Positions 12,601 through 23,700 of a DNA stretch of 64,000 bases are shown piece after piece. Each line of letters starts with the position of its first letter. The first letter of the stretch is position 1. A program made the position numbers and the translations under genes. This DNA is from Bugula neritina (taxonomy: Eukaryota > Bryozoa > Gymnolaemata > Cheilostomatida > Bugulidae). Below the pieces are notes generated by a model. That model searched no databases. It was not told the DNA's origin and saw nothing but the letters and a program-made list of their open reading frames with translations. The stretch is taken from NCBI GenBank assembly GCA_964035545.1, contig OZ037771.1, positions 15,605,289-15,669,288 on the forward strand. The letters are read 5' to 3'.

Positions 12601-15600
12601 ATGATGTCACAGCTCCATAGGAAACTGCAAGGCGCTGGGCTACCACCTATGATGCCTCCAAGGTGAGAATTGTGTGCTTACCTTGTATACTGTAATACTG
12701 TAATACTTGTATACTGTAATACTATATACTTACCTTGTATACTGTAATACTGTAATACTTATATACTGTATTACTATATACTCACCTTGTATACTGTAAT
12801 ACTATATACTTACCTTATATACTGTATTACTATATAAGTTACCTTATATACTGTATTACTATATACTATTTCAGTTTTGGCACACGAGTCCCGCGCCACA
12901 AAAGACGGGATTACTCAGTCTTGCCCTGGAACAACTACTTTGATAGCAGAGAAATGGTTGTGACCTCCAGGGGTAGTTTCTGTACCTATACAAAAGGTTG
13001 CACAGGTAATATACTTGTGAACATGTGTGAATAGCTTTATGATGTATATACTGGTTTTAATAATCCACATGTATTGGTAAGTATGCTTAGAGAATCTGTA
13101 ACCATGTGTGTCTGTGTGTCTACTGTCTGTCTGTGTGTAGGTCCGCTAGTTGTGTGCCTCCACGGAGGGGGTTTCTCTGCTCTCTCCTGGGCTCTCTTCT
13201 CCAAACATCTGGTTGAGGCAGCTCAGTGCCAAGTCTTGGCCTTTGACCTTCGAGGTCACGGTGACACCAAAACCAGCAATGACGGTGATCTGTCCATAGA
13301 GACACTAACCCTGGACGTAGGAGCTGTTATACAGGGCTTCTATATCAACACAGAACCCCCTCCAATCGTTCTACTGGGTCATAGGTGGGTAGCCTTTGCT
13401 ACTCTAAATGATTCCTACCATACTCATGAGTTATGAGTATACTGTGTGTAATAATATAGCCTGATGTCCGTTATGTCTGCTGTACTTTTAGTATGGGCGG
13501 CTCTGTGGCAGTCCACTCTTCCAAAATAGACATAGTTCCCTCTCAGATTGGACTTGTGGTTATTGATGTTGTAGAAGGTAAGTACATGTTGTAGAAGGTA
13601 AGTACGTGTTGTAGAAGGTAAGTACATGTTGTAGAAGGTAAGTACGTGTTGTAGAAGGTAAGTACATGTTGTAGAAGGTAAGTACAAAGTGATACTACAT
13701 ATTGTTTTAGAAATGAATTTATTTGATTTACTGCAGGCTCAGCCATGGAGTCACTAAATGGAATGAAATCCTTTCTTCGTAGTCGACCCCAAATGTTCAA
13801 ATCTTTGGAGCACGCTATAGAGTGGAGGTGATAGTATATAGTATATACATGCTATAGTGTGGAGGTGATAGTATATAGTATATACACGCTATAGAGTGGA
13901 GGTGATAGTATATACACGCTATAGAGTGGAGGTGATAGTATATAGTATATACATGCTATAGTATAGAGTGAAAGTCATAGTATATAGTATATAATGTCTA
14001 TTATACGGTATTATTGCAGTGTAAGGGGAGGGCAGATTAAGAACTGTGAAAGTGCTAGGGTGTCTATGATTGGTCAACTGAGACCATGTGTTTCTGCCAA
14101 AGCCCTGCCTTCTGCAGATCATCACGGGCCAACTGATGTTATAAAGGAAGAGGAGGAGAGTGAATCTGCAGGAAATAATGTAAGTCTCACTCACTTGGTA
14201 TTAACACCTTCTCTGTCGCTGTAGCTAATCTATAGAACTACTGTCATATCTATAGAACTACTGTCATATCTATAGAACTACTGTAATATCTATAGAACTA
14301 CTGTCATATCTATAGAACTACTGTCATATCTATAGAACTACTGTCATATCTATAGAACTACTGTCATATCTATAGAACTACTGTCATATCTATAGAATTA
14401 CTGTCATATCTATAGAACTACTGTCATATCTATAGAACTACTGTCATATCTATAGAACTACTGTCATATCTATAGAACTTCTGCCATATCTATAGAACTA
14501 CTGACATATCTATAGAACTACTGTCATATCTATAGAACTACTGTCATATCTATAGAACTACTGTCATATCTATAGAACTACTGGCATATCTATAGAACTT
14601 CTGCCATATCTATAGAACTACTGACAATGTATTGGTGATCACATCTTTCAGATTGACCACCAGTCCACATCTGAGACGGTCTCCCAGCTGACAGATGTTC
14701 CTTATGAGTGGAGGATAGACTTAGAGAAGACAGAGGAGTTTTGGTCTGGTAAGGGTGCTGTGCCCCCAATGCCCACATTTATTTGTACAGCACACTTTTT
14801 CAGTAGACTCATACTTATATAACTAATAGCTGACTAACGTGTGCTGTATGTTGGCTGTTTGTAGGCTGGTTTCAGGGTCTCTCCTCGCTCTTCCTGAGTA
14901 CACCTGTACCTAAAGTACTGATTCTTGCAGGTTTGGTTATTAACTATTAGTCTGCTATACTGTGGGTTAGTGATACTGTAAGTTAGTTACACTGTGCGTT
15001 ACTTACACTGTGAGTCAGTTATACTGTGACTTGGTTACACTGTGAGTTACTTACACTGTGAGTTAGTTACACTGTAAATCAGTTACACTGTGAGTTACAC
15101 TGCAGGTGTAGATAGGTTGGACAAGGATTTAGCTATTGGGCAGATGCAAGGAAAATTCCAGATGCAGATCGTTGGCCAGGCAGGACACGCTGTTCATGAG
15201 GATGCTCCAGATAAGGTGGGCTGTCTTTATACCTCCACTACTCTCTACTATCTTCTACTTCTACTAGCTTCTACTTCTACTAGCTTCTACTCTATACTAT
15301 CTTCTACTCTCTACTATCTTCTACTCTATACTAACTTCTACTCTCTACTATCTTCTACTCTCTACTATCTTCTACTCTATACTATCTTCTACTCTCTACT
15401 ATCTTCTACTCTATACTAACTTCTACTCTCTACTATCTTCTACTCTCTACTATCTTCTACTCTCTACTAACTTCTACTCTATACTATCTTCTACTCTCTA
15501 CTAACTTCTACTCTACTAACTTCTAATCTATACTAACTTCTACTCTCTACTAACTTCTACTCTCTACTAACTTCTACTCTATACTAACTTCTACTCTCTA

Positions 15601-16343
15601 CTATCTTCTACTCTCTACTAGCTTCTACTCTCTACTAACTTCTGCTATGTTTGCTGCTATGTTGACAGGTTGCTGATGTTGTTGCTACTTACATGATCAG
15701 GAATAAGTTTACAGTTGAAGGGGAATATTTCCACAGGTGTGTGCTGCATAATAGTATGAATGTATGCCTGGCGTATGAATTGTACTGTGTTTAATAATAT
15801 TCATCATTGTCTATATTATTATGAGGTTATACTGTGTTCTAATGAGTGTCACTGTGACGGTGTCGGGTAAAAATGGCACAGGTAAAAATGGTACAGTGAA
15901 AATGGCAAAGTAGGTAATAATGGCACATTTTCAATATTAGGTTTAGGGTAGGATTGGGTGTTTGGGACAGGGGTTTGAGGTTGGGATTTAAAGGTTGAGG
16001 GTTTGAGTTTAAGGTTTTGGAAAATTTAACACCAGTGTGCCATTTTTTCCTACTTTTCCATTTCTGCCCTTTTTACCTGTGCCATTTTTACCTAAAGTCC
16101 ACTGTGACTATATATTATAATGAATATCATTGTGACTGTATATATAATGAGTATCACTGTGATAATATATATGAGTATCACTGTGATTGTATATATGAGT
16201 ATCACTGTGATAGTATATATGAGTATCACTGTGATAGTATATATGAGTATCACTGTGATAGTATATATGAGTATAACTGTGATTGTATATATAATCTACA
16301 CCTCTTTTTGTTGTGTTTTTGTAGAGTTACCCCCACCTGCTGA
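12601..16343 (+). CDS. PPME1: Protein phosphatase methylesterase 1
   Basis: Eleven coding exons: 12601-12662, 12875-13005, 13141-13384, 13492-13577, 13737-13827, 14020-14179, 14652-14748, 14865-14930, 15106-15215, 15669-15736 and 16325-16343. Together they are 1134 nt, 377 aa plus stop, close to the usual length of about 386. The enzyme is an alpha/beta-hydrolase that removes the C-terminal methyl ester from the PP2A catalytic subunit and inactivates the phosphatase. Visible landmarks are an N-terminal KRRDYSVLPWNNYF, the oxyanion-side CLHGGGFSALSWALF, the nucleophile elbow GHSMGG (Ser split by the exon 3/4 junction), the acid region VVIDVVEG, EWSVRGGQIKN, an acidic insert EEEESE, PYEWRIDLEKTE, and the catalytic His in GHAVHEDAPDKV. 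The short last exon ends VTPTC, matching the short Cys-ending tail of the animal proteins. The start is the first ATG of an adjacent ATG pair. Introns carry tandem repeats and one MITE-like element. Expected in cytosol and nucleus. Confidence 0.95.
12680..12868. repeat. AT-rich array in PPME1 intron 1
   Basis: Degenerate repeats of accttgtatactgtaatact and shortened versions, ending next to the acceptor of exon 2. Confidence 0.75.
13567..13687 (+). repeat. 20-bp array copying the PPME1 exon 4 donor
   Basis: The unit atgttgtagaaggtaagtac repeats about six times. It is the last 12 bases of exon 4 plus the donor gtaagtac, so each copy is a complete AG|GTAAGT site. The intron is only 159 bp. Confidence 0.92.
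13811..13990 (+). repeat. Array copying the PPME1 exon 5 donor
   Basis: Copies of cacgctatagagtggag|gtg, the exon 5 end plus donor, recur about four times with agtatatag spacers. Confidence 0.88.
14224..14630. repeat. 20-bp array in PPME1 intron 6
   Basis: About 20 copies of tatctatagaactactgtca. No splice-site copy. Confidence 0.92.
14945..15650. repeat. Short arrays in PPME1 introns 8 and 9
   Basis: Units are gttacactgtgagttactta at 14945-15100 (intron 8) and the pyrimidine-rich ctactctctactatcttcta at 15225-15650 (intron 9). Exon 9 (15106-15215) lies between them. Confidence 0.85.
15866..16092. mobile_element. Palindromic MITE-like element in PPME1 intron 10
   Basis: The 227-bp element begins ggtaaaaatggcacaggt and ends in the reverse complement of the same sequence. 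The outer 23 bases of each arm are identical, and weaker pairing continues to about 65 bases per arm. The motif aaaatggcac recurs several times inside each arm. There is no coding capacity. I cannot see a clear target-site duplication. A non-autonomous DNA transposon is the best reading. Confidence 0.6.
16115..16300. repeat. About 25-bp array beside the MITE-like element
   Basis: tatatatgagtatcactgtg repeats about seven times in PPME1 intron 10, starting 20-odd bases after the MITE-like element. Confidence 0.85.
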
Positions 16344-16640
16344 CCTTTCCACAGAATCTATGAATATATTCTTTATACCTGAATGTACATAATTTATTTC
16401 GTTATTATTTTCTTCACTGTAACACAATGATAATAAACATATGCTATAGTGTAATATTAACAAGTTGTATTGTTTTACACTGTAACCTGGTGAGTGTAAA
16501 CTGTCAGTCATCTCATCTTTCTCTACTACCAGTAACACGGCAAGCATAGTTTATAGCAATAAATCTTCAAGCTGCACTCTTTCTGGTCTCTTCACACCAA
16601 CCACTGAAAGGTTGTTTACCATAATATATAAAACTCTGCT
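16344..16640. terminator. Convergent 3' ends with crossing poly(A) signals
   Basis: 297 bp separate the PPME1 stop (plus) from the EGF-like gene stop (minus). AATAAA occurs on plus at 16432-16437 and 16558-16563. The only AATAAA seen on minus reads from 16398-16393, inside the PPME1 3'UTR. If these are used, the two 3'UTRs overlap. Confidence 0.55.
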
Positions 16641-17750
16641 CTACTTGCTACTACTTTCGTCATCTACAGCATTCACTGCGAGCTTGCCTTCTTCAATCAA
16701 TTGTCCTTCTTTAGCTGGTTGAGTTTCAGAAACTTCTACTACTTTAGCAGGTTGAGATTTAGCGACTTGCCCTCCTGTATCTGATTGCGTTTTAACAACT
16801 GACTCTATTTTAGCAACTGACCCTATTTTAGCAGGTTGAGATTTAGTAGGTTGTGTTTTAACAATTTGCCCTCCTGTATCTGATTGTGTTTTAACTGGTT
16901 CTACTTTAGCAGCCGACTCCATTCTAGCAGTTTGAGATTTAGAAACTTGTTCTACTTTGGCAGGTTGTGTTTTACCAGCTTGCCCTCCTGTATTGGGTTT
17001 GGATTTCATAACTTGTTCTACTTTGGCAGGTTGTGTTTTAGCAACTGACTCTATTTTAACAGGTTGTGTTTTAGCAACTTGCCCTCCTTTAATAGGTTGT
17101 GTTTTAGCAACTTGCCCTCCTTTAATAGGTTGGGTTTTAGCAACTTGCCCTCCTTTAGTAGGTTGTGTTTTAGCAACTTGTACTACTTTAACAGCTTGTA
17201 TTTTAGCGACGTGTTGTTCTTTTGCAGGTTGACCAGCTTTAAAAAGGTTTCCTGTTTGAGAAATTAGTCGCTTTCCTAGAGGTACTTTCTGATTTGGTGG
17301 CTCTGCTTTTACTTGCGCCTTTCCGCTTTGAACTTCCCCAGCAACAAGACTTTTTCTCTCAGCTGAGGTATCACCTGGGATTACAGTAACCCTCTCCTCT
17401 GTTGCTGCCACTGTTGAACCCTCTGGCACCGTATCCTCTCTCTGTCCTCCGGTATTCTTCTCTGTCTGCAACTTCTCTCTAAGTGAGGTAGACAGTCCTT
17501 GCACCACTGTGTCCAGAGTGTTGGCAAAGGCTCTCGAGAACAAAGAAGTTTTTACTTCTTCCACTTTATCCGTCTCTTCTATTACGTTTTCTTCTGGAAG
17601 CTTCTCTACTCGTCCTTTTTCATCTGGCAGCTTTTCATTGGATGTTCTCTTGTCTATCTTTTTCTGCTGTGGTTGAGTTGGTGTAACACTGGACCACCCG
17701 GATTCATACAGAACCATCGACTTTTCCTCTGCCACCTTCTCTTTCTTTAC
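16641..17750 (-). CDS. Last exon of the EGF-like membrane protein: repetitive cytoplasmic tail
   Basis: One 1110-nt exon, open to a TAG stop and preceded by a good acceptor (tttcacaacag). It encodes 369 residues rich in Lys, Gln, Pro, Val and Thr. The first 150 residues are charged and low-complexity (KLPDEKGRVEKLPEEN) with one more ordered stretch, LFSRAFANTLDTVVQGL, which could be an amphipathic helix. From about residue 1181 of the protein the motif GGQVAKTQPIK and diverged versions recur, reflecting a 33-36 bp tandem repeat in the coding DNA. The tail ends DDESSSK. No enzymatic domain is visible; it is probably a disordered intracellular tail. Confidence 0.8.
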   Translation of the reverse strand, partial: VKKEKVAEEKSMVLYESGWSSVTPTQPQQKKIDKRTSNEKLPDEKGRVEKLPEENVIEETDKVEEVKTSLFSRAFANTLDTVVQGLSTSLREKLQTEKNTGGQREDTVPEGSTVAATEERVTVIPGDTSAERKSLVAGEVQSGKAQVKAEPPNQKVPLGKRLISQTGNLFKAGQPAKEQHVAKIQAVKVVQVAKTQPTKGGQVAKTQPIKGGQVAKTQPIKGGQVAKTQPVKIESVAKTQPAKVEQVMKSKPNTGGQAGKTQPAKVEQVSKSQTARMESAAKVEPVKTQSDTGGQIVKTQPTKSQPAKIGSVAKIESVVKTQSDTGGQVAKSQPAKVVEVSETQPAKEGQLIEEGKLAVNAVDDESSSK

Positions 17751-20700
17751 CTGTTGTGAAAGTACACTGGTTACTGTAAGTACAGTCATATCAACACTGG
17801 TTACTGTAAGTACAGTCATAGCAACACTGGTTACTGTAAGTACAGTCATAGCAACACTGGTTACTGTAAGTACAGTCATAGCAACACTGGTTACTGTAAG
17901 TACAGTCATAGCAACACTGGTTACTGTAAGTACACTCATAGCAACACTGGTTACTGTAAGTACACTCATAGCAACACTGGTTATTGTAAGTACAGTCATA
18001 GCAACACTGGTTACTGTAAGTACAGTCATAGCAACACTGGTTACTGTAAGTACAGTCATATCAACACTGGTTACTGTAAGTACAGTCATATCAACACTGG
18101 TTACTGTAAGTACAGTCATATCAACACTGGTTACTGTAAGTACAGTCATATCAACACTGGTTACTGTAAGTACAGTCATAGCAACACTGGTTACTGTAAG
18201 TACAGTCATAGCAACACTGGTTACTGTAAGTACAGTCATATCAACACTGGTTACTGTAAGTACAGTCATATCAACACTGGTTACTGTAAGTACAGTCATA
18301 TCAACACTGGTTACTGTAAGTACAGTCATAGCAACACTGGTTGCTGTAAGTACAGTCATAGCAACACTGGTTACTGTAAGTACAGTCATAGCAACACTGG
18401 TTACTGTAAGTACAGTCATATCAACACTGGTTACTGTAAGTACAGTCATAGCAACACTGGTTACTGTAAGTACAGTCATAGCAACACTGGTTGCTGTAAG
18501 TACAGTCATAGCAACACTGGTTACTGTAAGTACAGTCATAGCAACACTGATTACTGTAAGTACAATCATAGCAACACTGATTACTGTAAGTACAGTCATA
18601 GCAACACTGGTTACTGTACGTACACTCATAGCAACACTGGTTACTGTAAGTACAGTCATAGCAACACTGGTTACTGTACGTACACTCATAGCAACACTGG
18701 TTACTGTAAGTACACTCATAGCAACACTGGTTACTGTAAGTACACTCATAACAACACAAACATCTTTGATACTATCTTTTAGCAAAAAAGAAACTGTTAA
18801 GAAATGAAGGTTTTAAAAAAGGAAAACATCAACACTTGTCAATAGACAGACAACATAATACTGGTTATGAACAGTTGAGTATATTCAGATACACATGTAG
18901 AACATAGTTGTTATATGACTCACTACTTTGGCCTTCTTCTTTGGAGCCTTGCTTGCAATGAACTGCATACTAAAGAGTTGGCTCAGTCTTTTTTCTGTTT
19001 TGAACTTCCATCTATTTCTTCAAATCGAATCAGAAGTACGCATTTCACATGCTTCAATATGAAAAGATGAATACTAGATAAAGTATATGAATATACAGAC
19101 TATACAGACAATACAGACTACTCACAGCATATGTGGCTGGCTGTCGTCCTGCTTGTATGAGAGAGCAGTAAGATAGACCAGGTAAAATATCAGACCAGTG
19201 GTAAGGGTGGCTAAGAACCAGCCCCACCATGGGATCAGCTCTACAAACAGGAAGTGTGTACTGTACACAGCACATCATGGAGTAAGACAATGACGTCTAA
19301 CAATAGAGAACTATGAAGGTGAAGGTCAACTCACCTAGGAGTCGTACAGATCTGTCGTCTTTGACTGGAGCCGCATCTGAGTAAAGACTTGTACACCGTC
19401 CAGACAGGTTGTTGGCTCTTTGCTCATCAAAACAGCGACAGGAGCCCAACCCTTTATAACTGTATGTGTTGGTCGGACTTTGAACACATATGGTTCTCCC
19501 AAACTCATCTTTGATCCACGTGCAATCTAACTGATTTCTACACAGTACTACAACACACTAGTAACAGTACTACAACACACTAGTAACAGTAGTACATCAC
19601 ACTAGTAACGGTACTACAACACACTAGTAACAGTACTACAACACACTAGTAGCAGTACTACAACACACTAGTAACAGTACTACAACACACTAGTAACAGT
19701 ACTACAACACACTAGTAACAGTACTACAACACACTAGTAACAGTACTACAACACACTAGTAACAGTACTACAACACACTAATAGCAGTACTACAACACAC
19801 TAGTAACAGTACTACAACACACTAGTAACAGTCCTACAACACCTTCTCCAGGAAGACACTCCTGGTGCTGCCCCTCATCTTCCGTATTCTGCACCGCTGC
19901 CAGAACTGTGCCGTCCGGACAGAAACAAAAGCCCAGCGGATGGCAGATGCTGCCAGGAATCTCCCCGCTGCACAGAGTCGGCTCCACCTCGCACCTCACT
20001 TGGGTGGTAACTTGATCTGTCACAAAACTGTTCTCTACAGCGAAACATGTGATACACTGAGGTCTAGCTGTACACACTGAGGTCTAGCTACATACACTGA
20101 GCTCTAGCTACATACACTGAGGTCTAGCTTTACACTAAGGTCTAGCTTCACACTGAGCTCTAACTGTATACACACTGAGCTCTAGCTATACACACTGAGC
20201 TCTTCATGTACTAACCTCGACATATGTACTTCTCCTGACTATCAGATACTTGTTCTGAACAGAGGAGCCATTCAAACAGACATGGGTTTGGGTCACACAC
20301 ATCTGAAGTATCATACAGAGAGTATATAGTAAGTATATACAGAGAGTATATAGTAAGTATATACAGAGAGAGTATATAGTATATAGTAAGTATTATACAG
20401 AGAAAGTATATAGTATATAGTAAGTATCATACAGAGAGTATATAGTATAGTATATAGTAAGTATCATGCAGAGAGTATATAGTATATAGTAAGTATATAC
20501 AGAGAGTATATAGTATATAGTAAGTATCATGCAGAGAGTATATAGTATATAGTAAGTATCATACAGAGAGTATATAGTAAGTATATACAGAGAGTATATA
20601 GTATACAGTAAGTATCATACAGAAAGTATATAGTATATAGTAAGTATCATACACATAGCATAGTGAATACATAAACAGAGTAAGTAATGAACTGACCGGC

Positions 20701-23700
20701 TGTATCACAAGTATCTCCCGTGTAGCCTGAGGGACACACACACCGACCCTCTTCACACCGGGCACCGTTTAGACATTGCAGTCTGCCCTCCCCACACGGA
20801 ACCTGCGCTATCTCACAGTAGACTCCCTCGTAACCGGCGGCATTCGTACAGTCACAGGATATGACATCATCCCCTGTGCAGACTCCTCCGTGTAGACATG
20901 GCTTGTAATCTGAACAGGATAGAGAGAGATATACTCTCTGGTATTCTACCCAACACAATGCATATTGTAAACTCTTAACTTACACTTTTCACAGACCGTA
21001 CACTCCCTCTTTGTGCAGAACTTTACAGCAAACTTCTCCATTTTCTCTGAAAGAACGTAATATAAATTGTACAGAGACGTATCATACTGTATATAATATA
21101 TACTATCATACTGTATATAATATATACTATTACTCTGTATGTAATATACTATCACACTGTATATAATATACTATTACACTGTATATAATATACTATTACA
21201 CTGTATATAATATACTATTACACTGTATATAATATACTATTACACTGTATATAATATACTATTACACTGTATATAATATACTATTACACTGTATATAATA
21301 TACTATTACACTGTATATAATATACTATTACACTGTATATAATATACTATTACACTGTATATAATAATATACTATTACACTGTATATAATATACTATTAC
21401 ACTGTATATAATATACTATTACACTGTATATAATAATATACTATTACACTGTATATAATAATATACTACTACACTATGTGATGCACACACACCAACACAA
21501 ACCTATACACTCTGCTGTGAAGTTATCCCCAGAATAAACCAGCCAATCAGGTGAGAAGTTGAAGTCAGAGATGACCTCATTGTAACCGCTGCTACTAGCT
21601 GTATCCACCACTTTTATATGAACCATTGATGTGTGTAAAATCTCATTGGTTGCGTTTTTGAGTCTCCATTCACATCGGATTGGCAAATACTCTACGATAC
21701 ACAGAGTATTACCTGACATGTACAGTTTGCTACCTGAGACAACGTGTAGTGAACAGAGTAATACTTGAGACAATGTGTAGTGAACAGAGTAATACTTGAG
21801 ACAATGTGTGGTGAACAGAGTAATACTTGAGACAATGTGTAGTGAACAGAGTAATACTTGAGACAACGTGTAGTGAACAGAGTAATACTTGAGACAATGT
21901 GTAGTGAACAGAGTAATACTTGAGACAATGTGTGGTGAACAGAGTAATACTTGAAATAATGTGTGGTGAACAGAGTAATACTTGAGACAATGTGTAGTGA
22001 ACAGAGTAATACTTGAAATAATGTGTGGTGAACAGAGTAATACTTGAGACAATGTGTAGTGAACAGAGTAATACTTGAGACAATGTGTAGTGAACAGAAT
22101 ACTTGAGACAAGACACACCAGCTACTGTGGTGTCTTGTACAGTCAAGTTTACTATCTCTGTGTGAGCAATGTAGGCGTATGTAGTCTGAGTGCCAGTTTC
22201 ATCTTTCCTTGTGAGTACAGAAAATGAGACGCTTTTCTGTTCCTTGCAGCCAATAAACATCTACTAAACAAATAGACACACGATTCAAACAGAATCCATA
22301 CAGCTATTCCAACTTTATCAACTCTATAATATACTATATCACGTAACCAGACAACACTTATTCTATATACTATATCACGTAACTAGACAACACTTACTCT
22401 ATATACTATATAATGTAACCAGACAACACTTACTCTATATATTATATAACGTAACCAGACAACACTCACTCTATATATTATATAATGTAACCAGTCAACA
22501 CTTACTCTATATACTATATCACGTAACTAGACAACACTTACTCTATATACTATATAATGTAACCAGACAACACTTACTCTATATATTATATAATGTAACC
22601 AGACAACACTTACTCTATACTGTATGAGGTGGTGAAGCTGTTCCATGCTGACATAAGCACACTGCACTGATACACTAGCACGCTGCTGCACCTTGTAGTA
22701 CTGAGCAGCGGTGGCAGCAGTCAAGTTGGAATCACCAATCACAGTTACTTGTATTCCTTCAGACACTATAACTTGGACGTCTGTGAAAATATCAACCCGC
22801 TTCTAACTATGTCACAACGTAACGTAACTATGTCACAACGTAATGTGACTACGTCATAACGTAATGTGACTATGTCATAACGTAATGTGACTACGTCATA
22901 ACGTAATGTGACTATGTCATAACGTAATGTGACTATGTCATAACGTAATGTGACTATGTCATAAGATGGGTCAATAGGTTAGTCTAACAGAATGCTATTC
23001 GCTCACCTCTTACAAAGAAAGAAGTCACTCTGGATTGCTCAGCTCCAAACACTTTATCAACTATAAACATTCTGTCCTCGGCAGTATACACAAAGTAGGG
23101 CTGGCAATGAAATGATATTACTATATACATGATAATAATACTATATACACGATATTATTACTATATACATGATATTAATACTATATACATGATATTATTA
23201 TTACTATATACACGATATTAATACTATATACATGATATTAATACTATATACACGATATTAATACTATATACATGATATTATTACTATATACATGATATTA
23301 TTACTATATACACGATATTAATACTATATACGTGATATTATTACTATATACATGATATTATTACTATATACACGATATTAATACTATATACACGATATTA
23401 ATACTATATACATGATATTATTACTATATACATGATATTAATACTATATACATGATATTATTACTATATACACGATATTATTACTATATACACGATATTA
23501 TTACTATATACATGATATTAATACTATATACATGATATTAATACTATATACATGATACTAATAGTACTTTGTGTAGAGAACAAGGGTGAAGTGCTGGGTG
23601 TTTCCCCATAGCCTCAGTTCTTGAGTTGACACAGAAGTAAAAAATGTTTACAGGTGTCTGTTGTGAGAACACAAGGAGAGTGTGAGACGCGGTATCCATG

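Noticed and set aside
17764-18785. Extension of the tail exon as a TSVAMTVLTV repeat protein
   Set aside because: The 30-bp array is open by period only; an acceptor at 17751-17753 followed by VKKEKVAEEK joins in frame with the preceding exon.
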